Positions 1-11,791 of a stretch of 64,000 nt of DNA are shown here, piece by piece (position 1 is the stretch's first letter; each line of letters starts with the position of its first letter). The DNA comes from Eumeta japonica. Taxonomy: Eukaryota; Arthropoda; Insecta; Lepidoptera; Psychidae. The DNA is taken from positions 62,001 to 126,000 of the forward strand of contig BGZK01001022.1 of assembly GCA_005406025.1 (NCBI GenBank). The letters are read 5' to 3'. The notes under the pieces are model-generated. The model was not told where the DNA came from, did not search any database, and was given only the letters and a program-made list of their open reading frames with translations. The translations under genes and the position numbers were made by a program.

Positions 1-8
1 TCATTTAC

Positions 9-209
9 CTTTCGCGCCGTATTGATTTCCTTTAATCCCTCCCTCGAGCTTTTCCATCCTCTTCAAGGTAAATTGAATATCAATGCCGGGCTTAACTTGA
101 TTTAGACGCAAGTACATATCCCTAAATACATTATAGATAACTGAATTATAAGGCAATTTGTGATGGATACTATCCCAGTTTGAAATTTGCATAGAAATTG
201 TTTTCTTTC
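9..209 (-). CDS. possible internal coding exon at window edge, product unknown
   Basis: Read on the minus strand, this stretch is open for 66 codons. It starts after a possible acceptor (ATTAG, weak pyrimidine tract) and ends at a good donor (AAAG|GTAAAT) just before an in-frame TGA. The peptide contains NWDSIHHKLPYNS near the start and GIKGNQYGAKG at the end, with a balanced, protein-like composition in otherwise AT-rich DNA. If translation begins at the internal ATG (base 192), it encodes 61 full codons before the donor. I do not recognise the family. The rest of the gene would lie to the left, outside the window. It could instead be a transposon remnant or a chance open frame. Confidence 0.3.
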
Positions 210-849
210 CTAATGAATATCACATTTCTTAAATATCCTTCAAGGTTCTGTTCATTCTGTAGCATCGAGAGTAAAGTTTTTTGGTTCACGACATAAAATC
301 AGTGGAGGATGTTCAATAACTGTATGGTTTTTTTTTTTGAGGAAAATTAAATGCGTAATTCGTGTTTTATTTATGTATAATACATTATAATATTTTTTAA
401 AGGCTAATACAACCAAAATATGCAAACCTGTAAAGGAGTAAATTGACGGAGATTAAACGAATTTAGTTATATTCAAATATACTTATATGATTAAACAGTA
501 ATCATTATTTAACATTTTAGCTAAAAGATAGAAGTATGTTAACTTAATATATAAAATAAAAATAAACAAATGTCGGTTAGGTCTTTGTACACATGATTAA
601 GAAATTTGGTAAAACCGAATGTGCGTGCCTTAAGCGCTCGTGACATACGTATGTTATTTAAATTAGAGGTTAATGATAATATATGAGCTTTTCACCAAAA
701 ATCCTTTTTTGAAGTTCTTCAAAACTTTCTCGAAGTCACTAATTAAAATTATCATACAATAATTGTTGTTAATATAAACGTATTACTAATTACATTAAAA
801 ATAACTTTGGAATTAATTAAAAGGTTTGAAAGTAAATAAAAAAAAAAAC

Positions 850-930
850 AAATTCTAGGACAGATTTGAACCCAGGCACCCTGCGCGCGCGACTTACAAG
901 TAAACAGTTGGACTAAACCGTACAGCTGAC
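850..930 (-). repeat. tRNA-derived SINE-like relic
   Basis: On the minus strand the segment contains a close match to a pol III B box (GGTTCAAATCTG) preceded by an anticodon-arm-like ACTTGTAAGT and a degenerate A-box-like stretch. It is followed by an A/T-rich tail with a long T run. No cloverleaf with paired acceptor ends can be drawn, so this is better read as a tRNA-derived SINE remnant than as a working tRNA gene. Confidence 0.3.
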
Positions 931-3900
931 GCTCAGGCGAAAACATTTGTTTTATTTTTAATATTACTATCATCTATTGGCAATTATAAGAACATAAAAT
1001 ATTCATTTCAATCTCCATTTCAGATAATTATGCGAAATGACAGATCAAAACATGAATAACTGCGAGTTAAAAAATTCAATTACAGCTAATCGGTACTATA
1101 TCAAGCTATGATTTTCAATACATTTATCCCCAATTGATTAGTGATGAGATTGAAAAAGAAATTAAGTTTAAAAGTTAAATAACTTTTTAGTTATCGTGAT
1201 TACACGGGATTTTCAGGCGACAATAGAAGCATACCTACGCTCGCGCTTAAGGCATGCAATTTGATTTTAACTATAAATGTGCTGCCTCGAGTGTCGTTTG
1301 GTTTGAAAGACCTCTTTGTAATCGTGGCGATGCCATTGGCATAGACGAGGTGAGACACAAAATGAAGATCGCCCCCTTCGCCTTTCTTCAGATTGTTAAA
1401 CTTCGAGGAGGCGGTGGAAAAATTTCCTTGAGGTGTTGGAACTTGATGCTATCCGGGCCCAAAGCTACCCCATTCATGTAAAACATTCTTGACTTTAAAT
1501 GATAATGGTCGCTATAAAGAGTCCGAAATTGACGAACGAGACGAATGGCGAAAAAATGCAGATTGTTTATTTTGAATAGAAGAAAGTGCTGATCCGCATT
1601 GCTTCGCTACTGACTCGTCATAAACTCAAAGACCATCACCCATATCACCCTCGTAGACTTTTGATTGGATAGATTACGGGTCGCACGTTTTCAGGCTGCT
1701 CTGAAAAATATCCAACGTTATTCTAAATCTTGCATTTGACCTTATTATAAGGCTGCTATGAGCATCGTTTTCCGAGGTTTCTAGGGCTACAAATGAGTAG
1801 TTTATAAGGCTGTAGAAGAAATGAGGGTAAACTAATCATCAGCTTTATCGATGAGAATACCTTTTTCAATAATTTTGGTTAATTAATCAATGTCTAACTT
1901 ATTGGTCCTTTGGGCACTTGTCAAAGTATTTTTTTTTTGGCCTTTCCTATTTCATTTAACCAGTTTCGTGTTGTTAGTCTAGTTGTGAATAGTTGGACGT
2001 ATCGAACTGTTGCTCGCATCATTTGAAGCTTCATCAAAAGGCACAGGATAGGATAGGTCGAGAAAATGTAGGAGTGGAACTCGGAGGCAAATTGCCTTAG
2101 AGTATGTGCGCAATGCACAGACAAAGACACAATGTGTATCTGGATGCTGTGCAGGTCTGAAGATAATATGCATTATCCTTAATAATAATAAAAACCAAGA
2201 GTGCTGGTCAGATGACACCTGACAGATAAATCTAAAAGTGTTAAAAATTATGTCATTTAAAAATTCATGGGCGTTTCGTTGTGCGATTTTAGAAACTATG
2301 AAACTATAAACAAATCTGACCTACGGATAATACAAATATATTTTTTCAGAATAAGGTCATAGATTAATCGAAAGCTAAATATAACACGCATTGTTGACCC
2401 AGAATAAATATAGCGTGTTTAAAAATATTGCTTTACTTCGATATCGAATCTGCGATGGACACTAGTGACTGCCACTTCTCTAATGTAAATGCTAATATTT
2501 CACTGTTTAACGCTTTTGTGTTATGTATTTCCAAATCGTATCAAACCACCATAGCGGTTGTGCCAATCGCTACGGAACTTCTACGATATTTGTAAATTTT
2601 GCGTAATTTGTGACGCACGTATGGCTAAGGATTTGATTCAATAAAATATACGAAATATTTAAGAGAGTCCCTTTTGAATAGCGTTATTATGTTATTTTAT
2701 TTCTATATATATAAAAAAAATCTTTTTGCGTACTTTTGTTTTTTTGAATATTGCATCATATCTAAAATAAACTACCTTCACATTATGAATGTTCTAGTTA
2801 TGATATTTACCAAGAAACATTATTTTTTATGAAGATTAGAAATTTTAAAAGCAGTAGCTTAATTATTTCTAAAACCGTTTCGTTAATTATTCCTGATCAA
2901 AATTTGTATTCACATTTAAAAACCAATAACCCTACGGAATATTAATAATATTATTACATAAAACTAGCATTTATCCATAGATAAAGATGAAGACAAAACT
3001 AGAAGATGCACTGCCGCTTACTATTCGGACGACGTAAAATGAATAAAATGGACATGATGTCTCTTCCTTACGTTTTACGATACCATTTTACAATGCCAAA
3101 AAAAAAAAGGAAGTCATTGGAATTACGTCATAACGTAAGGTTCATTTTTAAATACAAAGAGAACAAGTAGCGATCATTTTTATTATTGGAAAACAATAAG
3201 TCTCATTTTTTGACAATTTACACGTGCTGTTCTAAAACAAGATATGAGTGGAGTGGTTTAATATTATTTTAAATCTTTATTATTGTTTTTTGGTTGAATA
3301 TATGAAAAGAATCATAGTATATTTTTCTTTATAATAAAGCTTAATGTAGTAATCACCTAAGGTTAAAATTAATATATACCTTTAGTTTTATAATATCGGT
3401 GAAAATATACATGAAAGAACTTTATAATTTTTAATGTGTATAGAGTAGAGTAATATAAAAGTTTCTTATTATTTATATAATAAAGTAAGATTATTCATTA
3501 AACATTAACATATTTTTGATGAACATAATACTTAAATGTAATTTGTTAAAAAACAAGTTCAAATATAATAAACATAAATCTCATGGAGTAGGTTTAATCT
3601 ATTTTATTATTTTATAATTAGAATAAATATAAAACGAATGATAAATTAAAGAAATAAATAAAAAAGCGGCTCCATTAGTATAAGAACAGAGTTTCCATCG
3701 TTAAGTGACCGAATAATACGCAAGAAGTACGAGGCCGGTTTTGCTTAGGTCTATTTCTTTTAATTCGGTTTAAATCTCACATTTTGATGCTACTTTAAAT
3801 GAAAAATAATGCAAAATTCTCATCGAATACTCATCGTGATTGAGCACCTATTATAAATAAATTGAATTTTGCTTATGAAAATAAAAAATACTATCCTTTT

Positions 3901-3939
3901 TCATAGCTTTTTACGCACCATTTTATCATTTTTTAACAG

Positions 3940-4088
3940 AATACTTCGACGTCGTAACGGAAGGTACGTCGAAACTGCACTAAACGCAATGAGTGCTGAA
4001 CTGTCTGTTTTAGCGCTCATTTACCGCGGCCGTTTTAGAGCGCGAACTGTGCATCTTCTCTTTTTCATAGATCAATGCATTCATCCTT
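3940..4088 (+). repeat. dispersed repeat, copy 1 (inverted copy at 28.57-28.73 kb)
   Basis: The sequence around CAATGAGTGCTGAACTG, TGTTTTAGCGCTCATTTA, GCGGCCGTTTTAGAGCGCGA and TGTGCATCTTCTCT recurs in reverse complement near 28.57-28.73 kb with only scattered differences. The match extends upstream through a CGTAACGGAA segment. It is a member of an unidentified interspersed family. It ends about 35 bp before the acceptor of the first membrane-protein exon, so it may supply part of the intron's 3' end. Confidence 0.65.
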
Positions 4089-4122
4089 CTCATCTTTGCC
4101 TAAACGGTGCGTAGGTGTGCAG

Positions 4123-4272
4123 TGCGGCGGTGTGCGCCGGCGGACATGCGTGCGTGGACGCGCGCCACTGCTGCGAGCACGGCTGTTGCGCCCCCTCCCC
4201 CGCGCCGCACACCGTTGCCGCGCCATCGCACGCGCCGCAACACCACCACATCGACAACGCTTGGACGACATG
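4123..4272 (+). CDS. exon A: Cys-rich ectodomain of WBP1/VOPP1/Shisa-like membrane protein
   Basis: A GC-rich segment bounded by an acceptor (GTGTGCAG|TGCGG, with a pyrimidine-rich tract 15-40 bp upstream) and a donor (GACATG|GTAATT). In the only frame compatible with exon B it reads one base, 49 codons, then two bases. The peptide contains CAGGHACVDARHCCEHGCC, then a Pro/His-rich linker and IDNAWTTW. The closing Trp codon is completed by the first base of exon B, directly before the membrane helix. A short C-x(n)-CC-x(3)-CC ectodomain followed by aromatic residues and a membrane helix is the architecture of WBP1/VOPP1/Shisa-like proteins. The upstream exon with the signal peptide was not found. 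Assignment rests on phase and architecture only; transcript data would settle it. Confidence 0.6.
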
Positions 4273-4529
4273 GTAATTAGGATGCAATTTAATAAATTAA
4301 AAACTAGAATATCTGTAGCTAATTTATATTGTCTTTACTTTCACTGTTGCAGTTACAATGAAAATAAGTGTAGTTAAACTGATATTCATTATCGATATCC
4401 ACGGTTCAATTCAAAGTTATAAGACAACAGTCCGCATATGACGATATGAATGATACCTATATCATGATAAATAAATGGTTTACTGCAAATAACTACTTCT
4501 TAATGAAATGAAAACAAAATATATGAAAA

Positions 4530-5170
4530 CCTCACTTCCAAATGTAAGCTATATCTTACATTCCGGAAATATTTCAGTACGTAACGAAGAATTGGATTTT
4601 GTTAATTCTATCGTATTCCTGGGAATTACTCTAGATAACAAGGCTTTAATGAGCTCCTCATATCAGTAAGTTGTCGAAAAGGCTTAAGCTCTCCTGCCTA
4701 AATAGTAAAAAAAATATGGAATTTATCAGACATCGAAACCGCTAGATTAGTTTATTTTGGTTGTTTCTTTACCATAATCTCGTATGATACTTTGCTCTGG
4801 AGATATGCCGCGGATATTCATTAAATTTTCGTACTACAGAAGTGGGCTTCAAAATTAGTTAAGGAAATTGGACTCTTAACTCTGGCCTCCTTATTCATAT
4901 ATGAAAATTTATTATACGTAAAAAAATAGAAATGTTGTAAATAAATGGTGATCGACATAAACTTTATACCCACAATAAAAATAAACTGTTTTTATATCTT
5001 CGTCGACTACGCAGTTACAAATTCATTTAGAGCGCTCTGTGTGCGCATGTTCATTAGGGTCGCTATGGATGTTCAAGATTAACTTTTACTTATATAAATT
5101 GAAGAGCATTATTAAACAATCAAACAATCACTCAGTAAAAAAGGGTATTATACAATTTCCGAACTTTTAG
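4530..5170 (+). mobile_element. LINE fragment, jockey-like reverse transcriptase C-terminal region
   Basis: Translating with frame changes gives FVNSIVFLGITLDNK, then LVYFGCFFTIISYDTLLW-like and RYAADIH-like residues, an LTLASLFIYENLLYV-like stretch, and finally LYKLKSIIKQ ending KKGYYTIS. This order (V-D-S-x-x-F-L-G-I-T-L-D, then Y-F..S.-.-Y-G-.-L-L-W, then KGYY) is typical of the C-terminal part of jockey-clade non-LTR polymerases. Several stops and frameshifts show it is dead. It lies in sense orientation in the intron. Confidence 0.6.
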
Positions 5171-5519
5171 GGGACAAAAATATCCACAAGCATAAGTGGC
5201 TCGACTTTTTCCAGATTGTTTCGTTGACCAGTAGTTTTGCATTTGCGTTATTCATGATGAACTCGGAAAGAGCTACCCTTAAGATGCATTCCGAACGAGT
5301 GGTGAAGTGTAAATTCGCAAAAAACTAACATATTTTAAATGTTGTTTTATAACCTACGAAATGAAGATACATATTTTGAATTTGAATCAATTGTAGAGGT
5401 TGACAATTGACCGGGTACTGACAATATACTCCGTGTTGCCAGATGATAGTTTCTATGTCATCGTTGAAACACAATTCTAAGATTTAAATATTGAATCTAT
5501 ATATATATATATACAGGAA

Positions 5520-5770
5520 TTTCAATCGTAAGCGGAGGCGGAGAGCAAAGTCAACATTCGTGATAGGGAGGGATCGAAATCGAGAATGAGAACAAAGACG
5601 AAAATCGAGTGTGGGAGTAGAATTGGAATTTACTTAAATCAAGACCGGGTTCGGAGTCAAAAGCGGGACCGTCATCGGAATCGAGGCCGAGACAAATCGA
5701 CACCGAAAGCGGGATCGGAATCAGCACCGAGCGAGAGATAACGATCAGGTATCAAGACTGAGAGAGTAAT
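5520..5770 (-). repeat. degenerate hexamer-type repeat (GATCGGAATCG family)
   Basis: Purine-rich DNA with many variants of GAATCGA, GATCGGAATC and AAAGCGGGA. Related low-complexity blocks occur near 52.02-52.08 kb in the same orientation and, in reverse orientation, near 23.48-23.80 and 59.47-59.73 kb. It is best read as the simple-sequence part of one dispersed family. Confidence 0.45.
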
Positions 5771-8700
5771 AAGTCGATGCACAAAATGAAGGACTTCCTT
5801 CTATGTCCACGCGGACGGACGCCAGTCATAGAGTATAACAGCTTTCATGGATACACAACCAAGTATATATGTTGCTCGCAAAAAATTATCGTAATTTTCT
5901 AATTGCGCTTGTAGTTCTTTTTTTTTTTTGGCGTTCCTATAACCTAAAAGGTCTATATGTTGGTATTTCTTTTAATTTCAAGTTGATATGAAATTTCCTT
6001 AAAAATACTAAATAATACAAATATGAACGGCGGTAGACTGTGATTTAGTGCATTGCGTACGTAGCAGAAATTTCGTGAGAGGTTTGAGACCTGGCTGCGG
6101 TGGACGAATTGGCAAAAGAATTTTCGATGTAAGCAAAATTAAAACCCACTCACTTCTTATCTCAGAGAGTAAATCATCCTGGACCTTAAGTCCTTCGATC
6201 TGAAATAATAAAATTGTGGGAAGGTAGGTGTATCTCAACAGTGAAATACTTAAAAAAAACCCCTCAACAATACAAAGATACTTAATAAAAATTAACGAAA
6301 ACCCATTTCCTTCTGTCGACAAAGCAGTTGAATTTGATCGACGTAACATTATCTTTGCATGCATTGCCTTTGTGAATCCTCTTTAATACGATGGTGAAAT
6401 AATGTAACATAAGTTTGCGATACTGGACGTTGTTTTGAAGCTTTTTCTATATTTTATTTAAATTCAAATCATGACAACGACTGTGCAATTTTAATGCTCG
6501 CTTAAATGTTATTTGCGTATACAATTGTGATAGGATCACAATTAATACGTCACAGTTTTGAAAAAAATGTACACATAAATAACAATAATTTCACTTTTGC
6601 CAATCCGTGCGAAAGGTCTGGTTGTGAAAGGGACAAAATAAGAAGTAGGCACATGTATTCATTACCGTGACGCAGCACATAACTGCCGGTGACAAGCCTA
6701 AAGCGGCGAAGGCAACCCCTCGCAGTGAATACCAAATCAGATTTAAGCTTGCTTTTACTATTTAAAATACAAAAAAAAATGTATATACTTCGTTTACTTA
6801 TGAGATTTTATTTCACGTATTAGATAAATGCAAATCTAATGGATACTAACTATAAAATTAAAAATTTTGAATAGTAAGTTCAACATCAAAGGAGACCGCA
6901 TACAATGCACGCCACATACTTATAAACAATTGTTATTTTTACATGAAAGTCGATTGACTACAATTTAAAATACCAATATACGTTATTTTTGATTTGTTTT
7001 AAAAATGTCGCCGTTGTTTTATTAGCGCTGGTTGCGAAGTTACATCCGTAACACTTCTCTTATTATACTAGAGGTAGTGGTCATCGCGATATATTCTTTT
7101 GACTGCATATGTTGAACTAAAACTTCTTTAGGCGCGACTTGAGATAAAATTAAATATTTTCATTGGATGGAATCAACGTTTAGTATATCAAATCTAAATA
7201 CTAATTGTTACTCCAAGCTACACTCAAATTACATGTGGAAACCCCATAATTTTTTTTTGTAGCTATGCACTTATTAGCTTGTTCAAACAGACAGAAAAAG
7301 ATACCCTTGTTGAATAAATTGGTGTTCACCAATTTATCGGAAACAGTTTAACCGACTTACATGGCTTAAACTTTTTTCTGTTAAGGTTAGATCACGAGAT
7401 GATCTCATTTATTTTTCTAGACGTCAAAAATTTCTTTGTTCAAAAAATCGGAGAAAACCATATTTCTAAGATCGATGTATAATTCTCACAAATTTTATGT
7501 TATTCTATATATCACATAACCATAGGCGTGTTTTCCATATAAGCATAAGCATAAGCTGATCATACCTTGTGGTCCGATAGAAACATGCCCATAAATGATA
7601 AATATAAAATTATTTTTACTTTATTACGCCGTCTATTAGTCGTTTGACAAAAGCTACAATTTACAGGACTTACCGCATGCGATAGAGGCAGGCTCCGCTA
7701 GTGCCGCCAAAGGCTGTAAGCACAACTAGTCAATGCTTACCCGGCCATATGAAAACAGTCGAGTCGTTAGCTTTTAACACAAAAAATGGTGTTTCTGTGC
7801 GTGAAGATTTGTATGTGTTATTAAAATTTTGGAAGCAGTGCTTTTTTCCTTTGCGTACGTACCGTACCGTTCTGTCGTATCGTAATTACAAAGAGTTTTC
7901 TCACCAGTTTGTTATGGTTGTTTTTCTTAGGGTAAGTGATTGACTGTCTGTAAGTAATTATTTATTTCATTTACTTCAAAAAAGTTTAAAATATGCCTGT
8001 GCTAGCGAAGTGTTTTTAAATAAGTAAATTAAAATCTGCCGATTTTCAAACTTTATCTTTTGAAGAAATTATTAAATTGATTGTAAAGAGATGGGAGTTC
8101 GAATTTGTTATTTTTCTAAATACGTCTTCAGCAACATTATAGATATGTTGTATGAAATATTACAGAAAAAGACTAGTGATATTTTTTACTGTGTCCTGAA
8201 TATTAAAGGGTTTGAAACTTTCGTGGAATTATACAAAACTAAATTTGATGTCAATTATAATTGTTCTGAAATTCAACTGTAACCAACCTAAAAAAAGCGG
8301 TATTACCTAAAAATAATAAAAATATCTTTCAACACAGACACAGCACCATTTGATCCCAAACTGAGCAGTGAGGTTTATATTGTATCAGATGGTTGATACA
8401 ACACATATTTGCTTTTTTTTTTGTAAAAATGTACACAATACATAGAAATACCTAGACTCAATAAAACCATTATCTTATTAGAAATCTTCCGCATACCCCT
8501 GCATATGACACCTAATTTAGATTACATAGTTATATTCCGTTATATATAGTGATTTCATGACATAATCTGTATTGTCTTTTATCAAAATCGGCTTAATATT
8601 TTTTTAGTTACATGAGAAAGCAAGCTTACATTACCACTATTTTTGATGTTCTTCCACTTTTCGGTAGGCTTACGAAAAATCTTAAACTACAAACTAGTCC

Positions 8701-9155
8701 ACGTAATCAATGGCCCGACGAAACTTTGAGAATGAACGCACTTCAAATAAAAATTTGGAGACCCATGAACATGTAGTACTAGAAGAATTTAATTACCAAA
8801 TAACTACAAAATATAAAATATGTGACTTGAAAAATAAAAACCGTTCCCAATAACGTGTTATATAGGTAAAATAATTAGTTATTTATGGAATCAGCTAAAA
8901 AAAAAATGTTTAGCCGACTTTTTAACACAAAAAATTAAGCAGAGACTTAACCAAACTCAAGACTTAAATCATGGAGCATTGAATCAAAAATATATGAAAT
9001 GACGAAAACCGAGAACCGACTCCGTCTGGCATATTTTTAACAGGCACCGACTCGAAAAACAACTAATTGTTTTAACTAATAAGTTATGAATATTTTTTGT
9101 AACTGTCATTAGTTATTTTATGTATAATCGAGTTGACAATTTCTTATTATATCAG

Positions 9156-9366
9156 GCCGGTACTCATATGCGCCGCGGTGGCGGCGCTGTGCACCGGGCT
9201 GTGCGCGTGGTGTCTGTGGCGCGCTCGCGGGTGCGCGCTGGGCCGGTGCGTGCCGGGGTGCCTCCGGCGGCCGCCTTCGGACCGCGACTCGGCCGGCTCC
9301 TGCTACCCGCCGCCGCGGTACAGCAGATGCGGCTCGTTCCATCAGGCGCCGCCGCCCTATTCCGAG
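9156..9366 (+). CDS. exon B: transmembrane helix and PPPYSE motif
   Basis: Acceptor TATATCAG|G and donor TCCGAG|GTAATT bound 211 bases: one base completing a Trp codon from exon A, then 70 codons. The peptide opens with a membrane helix (PVLICAAVAALCTGLCAWCLW) followed by a basic Cys-rich stop-transfer region (RARGCALGRC), a Ser/Tyr/Pro segment (CYPPPRYSRC) and QAPPPYSE. PPxY motifs just inside the membrane bind WW domains of NEDD4-type ligases or WWOX and are characteristic of WBP1/VOPP1-like proteins; that role is inferred here. Codons are strikingly GC-rich relative to the flanks, which supports coding. A minus-strand open frame over the same bases is a shadow. Confidence 0.8.
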
Positions 9367-9559
9367 GTAATTCAGTAAGCGGTAATAAAAAAAAGCGGTA
9401 ATATTAAAAAACTGCAATTAAAATTATTTAAATGTTATGACGTATTTTAAGTATTATATTACAATTTGCGAAATAAAGATAATTTGAATCTGTTCATTCT
9501 TAAATCTGATCATTCTTAATAATATAGAATTATTTAATAACACAGAACAGTTCATTTGT

Positions 9560-10850
9560 GTTTGTTCCTGCCGAGCTTATGGTATATTCGCAATTACGAT
9601 TCTGGCTTTTTGTAGTTTCTATACAAGGCCAATAAACTTAAACACGTTTGATTTGCCTTGATATTACCGGGTTTGTATTCTTTCGTAGGGTATATTTGCA
9701 GGTACAACACTTTCTTTTTGCAATTTGTACACAGGGCCAATAAACCTAAACACGTTTGATTTGCCTTGATACTACCGGGTTTGTATCCTTTCGTAAAGTA
9801 TATTTGCAGGTACTACACTTTCTTTTTGCAATTTGTACACAGGGCCAATAAACCTAAACACGTTTGATTTGCCTTGGTACTACCGGGTTTGTACACTTTC
9901 GTAAGGTATATTTGCAGGAACAACACTTTCTTTTTGCAATTTGTACACAGGGCCAATAAACCTAAACACGTTTGATTTGCCTTGATACTACGGGGCTTGT
10001 ATCCTTCCGTAGGGTATATTTGCAGGTACTACACTTTCTTTTCGCAATTTGTATACAGGGCCAATAAACCTAAACACGTTTGATTTGCCTTGATACTACC
10101 GGGTTTGTATCCTTTCGTAGGGTATATTTGCAGGTACAACACTGTCTTTTTGCAATTTGTACACAGGGCCAATAAACCTAAACACGTTTGATTTGCCATG
10201 ATACTACCGGGTTTGTATCCTTTCGTAAGGTATATTTGCAGGTACTACACTTTCTTTTTGCAATTTGTATACAGAGCCAATAAACCTAAACACGTTTGAT
10301 TTGCCTTGATACTACCGGGTTTGTATCCTTTCGTAGGGTATATTTGCAGGTACAACACTGTCTTTTGCAATTTGTACACAGGGCCAATAAACCTAAACAC
10401 GTTTGATTTGCCATGATACTACCGGGTTTGTATCCTTTCGTAAGGTATATTTGCAGGTACAACACTGTCTTTTTGCAATTTGTACACAGGGCCAATAAAC
10501 CTAAACACGTTTGATTTGCCATGATACTACCGGGTTTGTATCCTTTCGTAAGGTATATTTGCAGGTACAACACTGTCTTTTTGCAATTTGTACACAGGGC
10601 CAATAAACCTAAACACGTTTGATTTGCCATGATACTACCGGGTTTGTATCCTTTCGTAAGGTATATTTGCAGGTACAACACTGTCTTTTTGCAATTTGTA
10701 TACAGGGCCAATAAACTTAAACACGTTTGATTTACTTTATTACTACCGGGATTATATTTTTCAATATAGTCCATACACATACAATACTGGCTTTCTCAAT
10801 TTCAACACAAGGCCAATGAACCTAAATATCTTTGATTTGTCTTGTTGATT
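9560..10850 (-). repeat. 108-bp tandem repeat (minisatellite), about 11 copies
   Basis: The landmark GGCCAATAAACCTAAACACG recurs at 9627, 9735, 9843, 9951, 10059, 10167, 10275, 10382, 10490, 10598 and 10706, with a degenerate copy at 10811. The spacing is 108 bp, apart from one 107-bp unit. Units at 10.38-10.70 kb are nearly identical, while the outer copies diverge, as expected for expansion from the middle. Since 108 is 36 codons, the minus strand has an open frame of repeating 36-residue units (10286-10780). It lacks gene context and is broken by the 107-bp unit. The array lies in the intron between exons B and C. Confidence 0.95.
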
Positions 10851-11676
10851 TTCAAAGCTCAACTCAATTTAATTATTCGTGTTAAATTTTATTAGTTTTC
10901 CTTTCACCATGTATTTTCGTCTATTTTAATTGTTATCACAAAGAAAACGTTTTATCACTGTAAAATAATTACGTCCTTATTTGTTTGTTTATAAAGAATA
11001 AATTACAAGATTCACTCCGACCGTAAGAGTCGCTCGCCGATGGTTTTATTAATACTAAATTGTCGTAAACAATGAATGGTCATCATTAAAATTATTCGTT
11101 TTCATGCATCGTATACTATCCTTTATTGGGATTAAAATTATTTAACCTAAAATTAATTAAAAAATCTCTCTCCCTTTATATATACATATGGTGAGGCCAT
11201 ATCTATTATAGAGAGGCCATATGTATTATAGACAGGGTGTATATACATATATATAGAGATCATTAGAGAGACAGAAAAGTCATGAGCTGTCTATAAGATG
11301 TCGTATGGTGTTATATGACTTAATTCGTATTATTGACGATTTTCAGACGAATCATTGCTAGAAACTATGCAACTTCGCAAAATTTTGAGACTTTCTATTT
11401 CAAATATAAAAGAAGTATGTTACGTCGTGACGTTGATGCTGATATGGATCGAATCAATTTTGGAGAGAGAATTATTATGGACATTATCCTTACACGTCTG
11501 TGAACTTGATTTTTTTTTGGTGTGGAATCCAAAAAATCATCGAAATCCATCCATCAATCTTCATATGCTATTCAAATGCTGTTATTTGGGTGTATTTAAG
11601 TCTTTTTTTTTAAATATTTTTTTTTTATAGTTCCATAAAAGTTTTTTAAAACTGTTTTTTTATAACTTCTTCCAAG

Positions 11677-11791
11677 GTGACGTCAAAACCAGACTTGTAC
11701 CCGCTGGTGATCACGTGCGGCGACGGCGACAAAGGCGGCGGCAGCTATCTCATGGTGCACTATTTCAGGAACTACATCATACGAGGGCCAG
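11677..11791 (+). CDS. exon C: cytoplasmic segment after the PPPYSE motif
   Basis: Acceptor TCTTCCAAG|GTGACG and donor GGGCCAG|GTAATT bound 115 bases, in phase with exon B (PPPYSE joins VTSKPDLYPL). The peptide includes VITCGDGDKGGGSYLMVHYF and RNYIIRGP. The pyrimidine tract before the acceptor is long and the codon use is GC-rich, against AT-rich flanks. The exon ends with one base of a split Gly codon. Two acceptors downstream can complete this codon: the 68-bp exon D and exon E, each beginning with GC. Confidence 0.75.

Larger units (their letters stand above)
210..4122. other. AT-rich non-coding stretch upstream of the membrane-protein exon
   Basis: No convincing exon is seen. Short open frames here have poor composition and no splice context. 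A tRNA-like/SINE-like patch lies near 850-930 and a dispersed element near 3.94-4.09 kb (both listed separately). Around 1.25-1.5 kb there is a GC-richer patch that looks like decayed coding DNA in more than one frame, but I cannot assign it. The first exon or exons of the membrane-protein gene, with its signal peptide, were not found here and may lie further left. Confidence 0.5.
4273..9155. other. intron between exons A and B
   Basis: About 4.9 kb with donor GTAATT and acceptor TTATATCAG. It contains a jockey-type LINE fragment (about 4.53-5.17 kb) and a degenerate GATCGGAATCG-type repeat (about 5.52-5.77 kb). Nothing else was recognised: open frames at 6.0-6.4, 7.7-7.9 and 8.1-8.3 kb lack coding character. 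Confidence 0.5.

Noticed and set aside
850..930. A working tRNA gene
   Set aside because: A B-box match is present, but acceptor stems do not pair and the A box is poor; kept only as a SINE-like relic.
9118..9417. 99-codon minus-strand frame over exon B
   Set aside because: Shadow of the GC-rich plus-strand exon, which has matching splice sites, a membrane helix and a PPPY motif.
10286..10780. 164-codon minus-strand frame with 36-residue repeats
   Set aside because: It follows from a 108-bp tandem repeat whose period is a multiple of three; a 107-bp unit breaks it, and there are no start, splice or gene signals around it.
9560..10850. CRISPR array
   Set aside because: Units are contiguous 108-bp copies without unique spacers, in an intron of a eukaryotic gene.
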